DNA from: an uncultured Luteimonas sp. | GTDB lineage: Bacteria > Pseudomonadota > Gammaproteobacteria > Xanthomonadales > Xanthomonadaceae | NCBI GenBank assembly: GCA_938008415.1 | Contig: CALLKI010000010.1 | Location: 1-39,440, forward strand | Reading direction: 5' to 3' | DNA length: 39,440 nt | In this document: piece after piece, positions 28,233 through 36,100 of the stretch | Layout of the letters: every line of letters begins with the position of its first letter | How positions within the stretch are numbered: position 1 is the first letter of the stretch | The notes under the pieces: generated by a model | Databases searched by the model: none | What the model was told of the DNA's origin: nothing | What the model saw: only the letters and a program-made list of their open reading frames with translations | Made by a program: the position numbers and the translations under genes

Positions 28233-28622
28233 ATGGCACGCATCCTGATCGTCGACGATTCTCCCTCGCAACTGCTGGGCATACGCCGCATCGTCGAGAA
28301 GCTCGGTCACGAGGCGTTGACCGCCGAGGACGGCGCCGCCGGCATCGAAGCCGCGAAGCGCCACCGGCCGGACCTGATCCTGATGGACGTGGTGATGCCG
28401 AACCTCAACGGCTTCCAGGCCACGCGGACGCTGACCCGCGATCCGGAGACCAGCCACATTCCCGTGGTGCTGGTGACCACCAAGGACCAGGAAACCGACC
28501 GGATCTGGGGCCTGCGCCAGGGCGCGAAGGCCTACCTGACCAAGCCTTTCAGCGAGGCCGAACTGTCGGAAATCATCATCGACATGATCGGCACCGGCGG
28601 CCCGCCGCCCGACGCAGCCTGA
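28233..28622 (+). CDS. pilH: Single-domain response regulator, PilH-like
   Basis: A 129-residue stand-alone CheY-like receiver. Phosphorylation Asp52 lies in LILMDVVMP, the acidic pocket is VDD at residues 7-9, and the switch Lys is in AYLTKPF. The segments MARILIVDDSPSQ, MPNLNGFQATRTLTRDPETS and VTTKDQETDRIWGLRQGAK closely follow PilH, the receiver that acts with PilG in the Pil-Chp pathway controlling type IV pilus retraction. No output domain is present. The pil-chp genes are not in this window, so the gene is an orphan here and could serve another kinase. An ATG at 28221, with GGGAG upstream, would add four residues. Confidence 0.82.
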   Translation: MARILIVDDSPSQLLGIRRIVEKLGHEALTAEDGAAGIEAAKRHRPDLILMDVVMPNLNGFQATRTLTRDPETSHIPVVLVTTKDQETDRIWGLRQGAKAYLTKPFSEAELSEIIIDMIGTGGPPPDAA

Positions 28623-28643
28623 AGGGCGGCGGCCCGGCCCCGC

Positions 28644-29525
28644 TCAGGCCCGCCGCCAGGAGCCCCCGAATGCATCGCGCAGGCGCGCGTAGGCCTCGCG
28701 TTGGTGCCCGTCGCGCGGCGACGGCGCCTGGATCTCCAGCTCGATGATCTGGTCGCCGGCCTCCGCGGCCCCGGCGCCCGCAGGCAGTCCGCGGCCACGC
28801 AGCCGGAGCTTGCGCCCGGCCTCGGAATCCGGCGGGATCTTCACCTCGACATCCCCGCCCAGCGTGGGCACCTGGACCGTCGCGCCGAGCGCGGCTTCCC
28901 ACGGCGCGACCGGCAGGGTGTAGATGATGTTGCGGCCGTCCACCTCGAACTTCGGGTGCGGCGCGTATTCGATCTCGAGCAGCAGGTCGCCGCCGTTGCG
29001 GCCCTGCCGGGCCAGGCGGATGACCTGCCCCTGGCGGATGCCCTTCGGGATGCGCACGTCGAAGGTCCTGCCGGCGATCGAGACCCGGACGGTATCGCCC
29101 CGGTACACGTTCTCGAGCGAGACCGCGAGCCTGGCGCGGGTGTCGCCCGCCGGCTGCTGCCGGGCGCGCCCGCTGCCCCGGCGGAACAGGCTCTCGAAGA
29201 AATCACTGAAACCGCCGCCGGAGCCGCCTCCGGCGAAGATCTCCTCGAAGTCGAAGTCGAAACCGCCGAAGTTGCCCGGCGGTGGCTGGATGTCGTCGCC
29301 CGGGCGGTAGCCGCGCGCGCGGAGCTGGTCGTAGGCGGCGCGCTTCTTCGGGTCGCGCAGCGCCTCGTAGGCCTCGTTGATGGCCTTGAAACGTTCCTCG
29401 GCGCCCGGCTCCTTGCTCACGTCCGGGTGGTATTTGCGCGCGAGCCGGCGGTAGGCGTTCTTGATCTCCGCCTCGCCCGCGTTCGGCTCGACGCCGAGGA
29501 TCGCGTAGTAGTCCTTGAACTGCAT
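28644..29525 (-). CDS. cbpA: DnaJ-class co-chaperone CbpA-like
   Basis: A 293-residue type-II Hsp40. The J domain (about 1-68: KDYYAILGVEPNAGEAEIK, HPD at residues 33-35, then FKAINEAYEALRDPKKRAAYD) is followed by a Gly/Phe-rich linker (about 75-120: GGFDFDFEEIF, GGSGGGFSDFF) and the two DnaJ C-terminal beta domains. The zinc-finger cysteines of DnaJ are absent, so it is of the CbpA class. It stimulates DnaK ATPase. It lies 78 bases after hsp20, probably in the same heat-shock transcript, with a large hairpin between them. A GGAG ribosome site sits just after that hairpin. It is convergent with the PilH-like gene, 21 bases apart. Confidence 0.94.
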   Translation of the reverse strand: MQFKDYYAILGVEPNAGEAEIKNAYRRLARKYHPDVSKEPGAEERFKAINEAYEALRDPKKRAAYDQLRARGYRPGDDIQPPPGNFGGFDFDFEEIFAGGGSGGGFSDFFESLFRRGSGRARQQPAGDTRARLAVSLENVYRGDTVRVSIAGRTFDVRIPKGIRQGQVIRLARQGRNGGDLLLEIEYAPHPKFEVDGRNIIYTLPVAPWEAALGATVQVPTLGGDVEVKIPPDSEAGRKLRLRGRGLPAGAGAAEAGDQIIELEIQAPSPRDGHQREAYARLRDAFGGSWRRA

Positions 29526-29538
29526 GTCGGCTCCACAC

Positions 29539-29575
29539 GCGCACGGCCCGCGGCATCCGACCGCGGGCCGTGCGC
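29539..29575 (-). other. 15-bp perfect hairpin between hsp20 and cbpA
   Basis: GCGCACGGCCCGCGG (29539-29553) pairs completely with CCGCGGGCCGTGCGC (29561-29575) across a 7-base loop. On the minus strand it ends 13 bases before the cbpA start, abutting its GGAG site at 29531-29534. No T tract follows. It may protect the hsp20 message or control entry into cbpA. Confidence 0.75.
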
Positions 29576-29603
29576 CAGTCTATACCGCCCCGACCGGCGG
29601 CCC

Positions 29604-30065
29604 TCACTCGGCCGGGCCGGTGTCCACCTGGATGCGGCGCGGGGTCGTCTCCGGCTTCTTCGGGATCGTGATCTCGAGTACGCCGTGGCGGCCGGTGGCG
29701 GTGATGCCATCCGGATCGGCGCTGTCAGGCAACGCGAAGCGCCGGTGGAAGCGGCCATGGCGGCGCTCGACCCGGGTGAAGCGGCCTTTCTCGGTGACCG
29801 TCTCGCTCCTGCGCTCGCCACAGATGCTGAGCATGCCCCTGTCCATCAGCACCTCGACGTCCTTCGGATCGACGCCCGGCAGGTCGGCGCTGATCACGAA
29901 ACGGTCGGCCTCTTCCCTGATGTCCACGCGCGGCATCCACTGCGCGGTGACCACGGCGGACTCGTCGTTGTCCGCGCCGATGTCGTCGAAGAAGCGGTCG
30001 AAGAAATTGCGGATCTCGTCATGCAGGGCAAACGGCAGGTTGCCCTGGTAACGGGTGATGTTCAT
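29604..30065 (-). CDS. Small heat shock protein, Hsp20/alpha-crystallin family
   Basis: A 153-residue holdase chaperone. The N-terminal arm (about 1-42: PFALHDEIRNFFDRFFDD) leads to the alpha-crystallin domain (about 43-140) with WMPRVDIREEADRFVI, DLPGVDPKDVEV, the GRFHRRFALPD loop and NGVLEI-like GVLEITIPK. The C-terminal IQV is the IxI/V-type motif used for oligomer assembly. AGGAG lies ten bases upstream of the ATG. A well-matched sigma-32 promoter is found 65 bases upstream, and cbpA follows on the same strand, so it belongs to the heat-shock regulon. Confidence 0.94.
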   Translation of the reverse strand: MNITRYQGNLPFALHDEIRNFFDRFFDDIGADNDESAVVTAQWMPRVDIREEADRFVISADLPGVDPKDVEVLMDRGMLSICGERRSETVTEKGRFTRVERRHGRFHRRFALPDSADPDGITATGRHGVLEITIPKKPETTPRRIQVDTGPAE

Positions 30066-30129
30066 GATTCTGCTCCTGATGCTGCTCCTGGTTCCGGGGG
30101 AAGGAAGCGGTGCACCGGTCCTGCCCGGT

Positions 30130-30157
30130 AAATGGGTCCCGGCGGGCGGATTTCAAG
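30130..30157 (-). promoter_or_regulatory. Sigma-32 heat-shock promoter of hsp20-cbpA
   Basis: On the minus strand CTTGAAA (30157-30151) and ACCCATTT (30137-30130) are separated by 13 bases. The RpoH consensus is CTTGAAA, 11-16 bases, CCCCATNT, so only one fixed position is off. Transcription would start near 30122, leaving a leader of about 57 bases before hsp20. Confidence 0.8.
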
Positions 30158-30245
30158 TGCGGAAAATCCAGCGGGGAACCGCGGGAAAATGCGCCGGCGG
30201 GCGTCCCGGGCTACACTCCGGCCACCCCCATGGAGCCAGGCAGCC

Positions 30246-30722
30246 ATGACCATCCGGATCGGCGACAGAATCCCCGAAGTCGTCCTCAAGCACATCGACG
30301 ACGGCATCCACACCATCGATACCCGCGCCCTGTTCGACGACCGCAAGGTGGTGCTGTTCGCGGTGCCGGGCGCGTTCACACCCACCTGCTCCGAAAAGCA
30401 CCTGCCCAGTTTCATCCGCAATTTCGACAAATTCCGCGAGCGCGGCATCGTCGTCGCCTGCATGGCGGTCAACGACCCCTTCGTGATGCAGGCCTGGGGC
30501 AGGCAGCAGCGGATCCCCGAGGGCATGCTGATGCTGTCGGATGGCAACGCCGACCTGACCCGCGCGCTCGGGCTGGAAATGGACGCCAGCGCCTACGGCA
30601 TGGGCATGCGCGCGCGGCGCTTCGCGCTGTACGCGGAAGACGGCATCGTCAGGCAGCTGTTCATCGAGGCGCCGGGCGAGTTCAAGGTGTCCTCGGCCGA
30701 ACACGTGCTCGCCAACATCTGA
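30246..30722 (+). CDS. Peroxiredoxin, Prx5/type II
   Basis: A 158-residue thiol peroxidase of the Prx5 subfamily. The peroxidatic Cys48 lies in the motif VPGAFTPTCSEKHLPSF, and the segments AVNDPFVMQAWGR and LSDGNADLTRALGLEMD are family signatures. It reduces hydrogen peroxide and alkyl peroxides using glutathione/glutaredoxin or thioredoxin. There is no fused glutaredoxin domain. A TACACT hexamer at 30212-30217 may be its -10. It is divergent from hsp20 and converges on pbpC, the two stops being one base apart. Confidence 0.94.
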   Translation: MTIRIGDRIPEVVLKHIDDGIHTIDTRALFDDRKVVLFAVPGAFTPTCSEKHLPSFIRNFDKFRERGIVVACMAVNDPFVMQAWGRQQRIPEGMLMLSDGNADLTRALGLEMDASAYGMGMRARRFALYAEDGIVRQLFIEAPGEFKVSSAEHVLANI

Positions 30723-30723
30723 T

Positions 30724-33141
30724 TCACCGCGCCACGCGGAACGACACGCTGCGCCAGGCGCCGGTGTCGGCGAGCGCGGTCAGGGTGTGGCTGCCGGGTT
30801 CCGCGAATTCGCGGGTGAAGGCCTGCGCGCCCTGCGTCTGCGCGATCCGGCGCCCGTCCAGCAGCCACTGCACCGGTGCCTCGGTCCCCAGCGCGCGCAG
30901 CGTCAGCCGCACGCCGTGCGCGCTACCCGGGGGACGAGCCAGCACCGCGCCGTCGGTGACGCCCTCGATGCGCAGTTCCCCGGAAGCCTCGCGGCCGTCC
31001 GGCTCGCAGTCCGGCGACAGCGGCGGCAGGCGCGAGGCCCTGCGCTCGGATGCGGGCAGCCACGGCGTGGCCAGCGCCGGCCAGCGCGCGACCTCAACGC
31101 GCCGGGCCACGTGTGGCAGCCGGCATTCCGCCGACAGCCGCAGCCCGGTGGCCGCGTCCACCTCGAAGCGCTCGACGCCGGCGCTCCACAGCCTGGCATC
31201 GCGCTCGGGGAACGTGGGCGGGACCGCGCCGTCGAGCGTCCATGCCTCCAGCCTGCGCCGGCACAGCGCCGGCGGCTGTGACGCGACCGGCATACCGAGC
31301 GGCCAGCAGATTTCCTCCCGCACCACCCCTTCCGGCGGCGGCAGCGGCGCGCTGTCGCCGGGTGCGCGCGGCAGACTGTCGAGGGTCTCGAACAGCAGCG
31401 GCAGCGCCGTGATCGCGCCGTACTGGCCCGGCAGCGGCGTGCCGTCGGGACGCCCCACCCAGACCCCCACCGTGTAGCGCCGCGTCGAGCCCAACGCCCA
31501 GGCGTCGCGGAAGCCGTAGCTGGTGCCGGTCTTCCACGCCACCTGCGGCCGGCGGCCCGTGTCGAAGGTGTCGGCGCGCTCGCCCGGGCGCGGGTTGGAC
31601 TGGAGGATCTCGCGCACGATCCACGCCGCGCCCGGCGACATCAGGCGGCGTTCGACCAGCTGCGCGTCGGGCGTGTAGCGCACCCGCCCGGCGATGCCGC
31701 CGCGCTGCAGGGCCGCGTGCGCGCCGGCCAGGTCTTCCAGCCGCGCGCCGGTGCCGCCAAGGATCAGCGCCAGGTTCGGCGCCGCGCCGCGCGGAAAGCG
31801 CAGGCGGATGCCGGCGTTCGCGAGCCGGGCGGCGAAACGTGCCGGGCCGGCCCGGTCGAGCAGGTCCACCGCCGGGACGTTGAGCGAAAGCTGCAGCGCC
31901 CCGGCCGCCGACACCGGGCCGTGGAACCGCGCACCGAAATTGTCCGGCCGGTAGGCGCCGAAGGACTGCGGCGCGTCCACCAGCAGGCTCGCCGAATGGA
32001 TCAGGCCGTCGTCCAGCGCCATGCCGTAGAGGAACGGCTTGAGGGTCGAACCCGGCGAGCGCCATGCCCGCACCATGTCCACGTGGCCGAGCCGCTCGCG
32101 GTCGCCGAACGCCACCGAACCGACGTACGCACGCGCCTCCATGGTGGCGTTGTCCACCACCAGCAGCGCCGCCGAGGTGCGCGGCGGCAGGCCGGTGAAG
32201 TACGCCGCCACCCGCTCCTCCAGCGCCTGCTGCAGGTTCGCGTCGATCGTGGTGGCGATGCGTTCGGCGCGCGGGTCGGCATCGCGCAGGCGCTGCGCCA
32301 GCAGCGCGGCCGACACCGGGGGCCTGAGCCTGCGCGCCACCACGGGCTCCATCTTCGCGTCCTCGACCACTTCCCGCGGCCACACGCCGAGCACGGCCAT
32401 GCGTTCGAGCACCTTGTCGCGCGCACGGCGCGCCGCTTCCGGGTCACGGTCCGGCCGCAGGCGCGTCGGCGCCTGCGGCAACACCGCCAGCAGCGCGGCC
32501 TCTGCGTGCGACAGCCGCGACGCGGGCTTGCCGAGGTAGGCCCAGCTCGCCGCTTCCACGCCCTCGATGGTGCCGCCGAACGGCGCGCGTTCCAGGTACA
32601 GCTCCAGGATCCCGTCCTTGGACAGCCGTGCTTCCAGCTGCAGCGCGCGCAGCACCTGGACCAGCTTGGCGCGCAGGCTGCGGCTGCCGCCCGCGTCCCC
32701 ACCGAGGATGCGCGCGACCTGCATGCTCAGGGTCGAGCCGCCGGAAACGATCCGCCCGTGCCGGAGCCACTGCCACCCGGCGCGTGCCAGCGCACAGGGA
32801 TTCACGCCCGGGTGGCGGCGGAACCAGCGGTCCTCGTAGGCCAGCAGGGCCTCGAGGTAAAGCGGGGAGACCGATTGTGGATCGGCAGGCAGGCGCCAGA
32901 CGCCGTTGGCGTCCGGGAAGGCGCGCAGCGGCGTGCCGTCGCGCGCCACCACCAGGGTGCTGGTGTCGCGGCGGGTCGGCAGTTTCGGCGGGAATGCCAG
33001 ATCCAATGCCAGCAGCGCCACGAGCACCGTGGCGAGCGTCCAGCGCAGGAACCGGAGCGCGCGCCGCCACGTCCGGCCGCGCACGCCCCCCTCCCCTGAC
33101 ACCGCGTGCTGCGCGTCCGTCCCCGGCTCCCGCGTGCTCAT
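30724..33141 (-). CDS. pbpC: Penicillin-binding protein 1C
   Basis: An 805-residue bifunctional peptidoglycan synthase. A short cytoplasmic tail and one membrane segment (about 32-50: LRWTLATVLVALLALDLAF) precede the glycosyltransferase domain with EDRWFRRHPG and GGSTLSMQVAR. The transpeptidase domain has SPGSTLKP (Ser365, Lys368), the SLN triad and KTGTSYG, and the PbpC-specific C-terminal domain (about 690-805) closes the protein. All catalytic motifs are intact. The start follows the macroglobulin stop by 16 bases, the classic yfhM-pbpC pairing, in which the lipoprotein is thought to guard the envelope while PbpC repairs the wall. Confidence 0.95.
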   Translation of the reverse strand: MSTREPGTDAQHAVSGEGGVRGRTWRRALRFLRWTLATVLVALLALDLAFPPKLPTRRDTSTLVVARDGTPLRAFPDANGVWRLPADPQSVSPLYLEALLAYEDRWFRRHPGVNPCALARAGWQWLRHGRIVSGGSTLSMQVARILGGDAGGSRSLRAKLVQVLRALQLEARLSKDGILELYLERAPFGGTIEGVEAASWAYLGKPASRLSHAEAALLAVLPQAPTRLRPDRDPEAARRARDKVLERMAVLGVWPREVVEDAKMEPVVARRLRPPVSAALLAQRLRDADPRAERIATTIDANLQQALEERVAAYFTGLPPRTSAALLVVDNATMEARAYVGSVAFGDRERLGHVDMVRAWRSPGSTLKPFLYGMALDDGLIHSASLLVDAPQSFGAYRPDNFGARFHGPVSAAGALQLSLNVPAVDLLDRAGPARFAARLANAGIRLRFPRGAAPNLALILGGTGARLEDLAGAHAALQRGGIAGRVRYTPDAQLVERRLMSPGAAWIVREILQSNPRPGERADTFDTGRRPQVAWKTGTSYGFRDAWALGSTRRYTVGVWVGRPDGTPLPGQYGAITALPLLFETLDSLPRAPGDSAPLPPPEGVVREEICWPLGMPVASQPPALCRRRLEAWTLDGAVPPTFPERDARLWSAGVERFEVDAATGLRLSAECRLPHVARRVEVARWPALATPWLPASERRASRLPPLSPDCEPDGREASGELRIEGVTDGAVLARPPGSAHGVRLTLRALGTEAPVQWLLDGRRIAQTQGAQAFTREFAEPGSHTLTALADTGAWRSVSFRVAR

Positions 33142-33157
33142 CCCGTGCGTTCCCGCC

Positions 33158-36100
33158 TCACGGTTCCACCACGGTGACCGTCGCCGGCTGCGCGCGGCCC
33201 ACGCCACGGATCTCCGGCCGGTACATGTCCTCGGCCATGGGCGGCGGCACGGTGTAGGTGCCGGGCGAGACCGCGCGCACCAGGTAGAACAGCTTCGCCG
33301 TGCTTCCGCGCTCCAGCTTCAACGCCGCCACGTAACGGTCGTCGCGGAACTCCTCGTGGCGCAGGTCCGCGGCCCCGGCGCGCTCGCCGAGGTCCACGCC
33401 CTCGACCGTCACACCCGCCCAGCGCCGCGGATCGCCGAGGTTGAGGTTCTCGATCTCGAGGCCCGCCGGCAGCAGGTCGGTCACCAGCGCGTCCGGCATC
33501 GCCTCGTCGGCGGTGATGGACAGCGCGACGACCAGCGCCTCGCCTTCCTTCAGCGGCCCCGGCGTCCACGGCCTGCCGTCGGTGTGGTAGTAGTGGCGCT
33601 CGATCCTGAGCCGCGAGGCGTCCGCGGCCGGCGCCTGGCGCGGCACGCCGGCCACCTCGATGGTGGCGTACAGCGGGGGCGTGCCCTTCGGCTCGAAGCG
33701 CACGCCCTTCGCCAGCGCGGCGAAATCGAAACCGCGGCCGAACATGGGAGTCTCCGCGATCGACTCGGCGACGCCACCTTCGGAAAGCGTGCCGGACACG
33801 CGCCGGTCCTGCGCGGCCATCAGCGCCCTGCCCAGCCGGGCCAGCGCGATCTGCTCCTGGGTGCTGAGGTGGAGACGCCCGTCCATGCGCCGCGCCTCGA
33901 GGTCACGGCCAAGGGCGACGGCGCCGGCATCGTACTCGGGCTTCGCGAACCCGCGTTCGCGCACCAGCGCGAGCATCAGCGCGCGGTCACGCAGCGCGCT
34001 GCCGTAATCGCCCAGGTACCCCGGTCGGGTGCCGGCGGACGCGAAGCCCTCGGCGATGGCCTTTTCGCCGCGCGCGCGGTCGCCCTGCAACGCCAGCGCC
34101 AGGCCAAGGTGGACCAGCGGCAGCCCGGTGCGCGCGTGCCTGCGTTCGTTGTCGTGCAGCGCGCGCAGCGTGCCCAGCGGCGCGCGGTTGACCCGCGCCA
34201 GCACGTAGCCGGCATGCGCCTGGTAGGCGAACTTCAGGTGCTCGCGGTGGTCGCGGCCGTAGAACCCGGGGCCGCCGGACAGCAGGTCCTCGCCCAGCCG
34301 TTCCAGCGTCTTCTGCAGCACGCCCCCGGGCACCGCGAAACCGGCCTCCCGCGCATCCAGGAGGAACTCCGCGATGTATGGCGTCAGCAGCGGGTCGGAC
34401 CAGCCGTCGCCACCCCACATCGCGAAATGGCCGTTCGCCAGTTGCATCGAGGCCAGCCGCCCGAACACGCCCTCGACGTACTGGCGCCGCCACGATGCGT
34501 CCACGTCGCGCATGCCGAGCGCGTCCGCGGTCGCCTGGTCGAGCAGCAGCGCCGCGAACCCCTTGCCCGTGGTCTGCTCGGCGCAGCCGTACGGGTAGTC
34601 GAGCGCGCCGCGCAGGGCGCTGGCGAAGGGGATCGGCGGCATCGCGCCGACCCCGAGCCGCGCGTTCACCGAGCCCGGCACCAGGCCCTCGGCGAGCGAG
34701 GCGTCCAGCGCCACCGGCGCAAGCGGGTCGAGGACCAGCGTCCGCGCGCGCAGCACCGCCGGCCATGCCGGGCGCACCGGCAGGTCGTGGCTGCGATCCA
34801 CCCGGAAGCCGTTGCCGTCCACGCGCACGCGCAGCTTCGCCACCCCGTAGCCGTCACGCGCGGCGACCGGGAACGCGAGCGTGGCCTTGCCCCCGGCCTC
34901 GAGCCGCACCTGGCGCGTGCCGTTCTCCACCGCCAGCGGCCCGGTGCCGTCGACGCGCACGTTGAACGTGCCCGCGCTCCCGGTGAAGTTGGTCAGGTCC
35001 AGCGTGGCCCGGCTGCGATCGCCCGGCGCCAGCACCCGCGGCATGCTGGCCTCGGCGACGATCGGCGCCTGGACCACGGTCTCCGCGTCACGGCTGCCGT
35101 AGCGGTCGGCGGAGAACACCAGCGCGGACACGCGCAGCGTGCCGTTGAAATCCGGCACGTCGAGTCGGATGGCGGCGTTGCCCTTCGCGTCGAGCCTCAC
35201 CGGCCCGGAGAACAGGTCCACCGTCTGCACCCGCGCGGTCGGGCGCCGCGCCTGCGGCAGCGCCACCAGCGCCATGTCGCCACCGAAGCGGATGCGCGCG
35301 GTGCCGCCGTCGAAGCTCTCGATCACCCGGCCATACAGGTCATAGGCGTCCACGCCCAGCCGGCGCTGCGCGAAGAAGTGCCTCGCCGCGTCCGGCACCG
35401 GGAACCGGGTGATGTTGAGGATGCCCGCGTCCACCGCGGACACCGTGGCGTAGGCCTCGGCGCCGGCGAGCTGCGGCACGCTCACCACCACCTGCAGCGG
35501 CTCCTCCGGCCGCACCTTCTCCGCCACCTTCAGGCCGACCGCGACGCGGCGGTCGCGCCGGTCCATGGGCACGTGCGCCACGCCGACGGCGCGTGCCGGC
35601 GTGATCCGGCTGCGCGCGCTGCCGCCACGGAACACCAGTGCGGTGACGTACACGTCGTGCCGCTCCCAGTCCTGCGTCACCGGGATCTCGAAGGTGCTGC
35701 CGGGCCGCGCCTCGATCGCCTGCAGGTAGAGCATGCGGTCGCTCTCGACGATCAGCAGGCCCTTGCCCGGATGCGGCGGCGTGACCGTGACCTTCAGCCG
35801 GTCGCCGGCCCGGTAGGCGGTCCTGTCGAGCGCGAGCTTGACCTTGTCCGGGCGCGCGTCGAGGCCGCGGTTGTCGTCGTCCCAGCTCCAGCCGGCGCGG
35901 AACGGATAGCGCGTGACCAGCTTCGTCTCCGGGTCGAGCACCTCCAGCCTGTATTCGCCCCACTCCACCGGGAAGGACAGCCGGGTCGCGGTGGCGCCGC
36001 CGTCCACCGTGCGCGTTTCCACTTCCTGGTAGCGGCTGGTGTACTCGTAGCGCCAGCCGCCCTCGTCGTCGTGGCGCCAGTGGTAGTCGCGATGCTCGCG

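Noticed and set aside
28625..28657. GGCGGCGG/CCGCCGCC inverted repeat between the PilH-like gene and cbpA as a bidirectional terminator
   Set aside because: The loop is 17 bases, the stem runs into the cbpA coding end and there is no T tract, so chance pairing in GC-rich DNA is likely.
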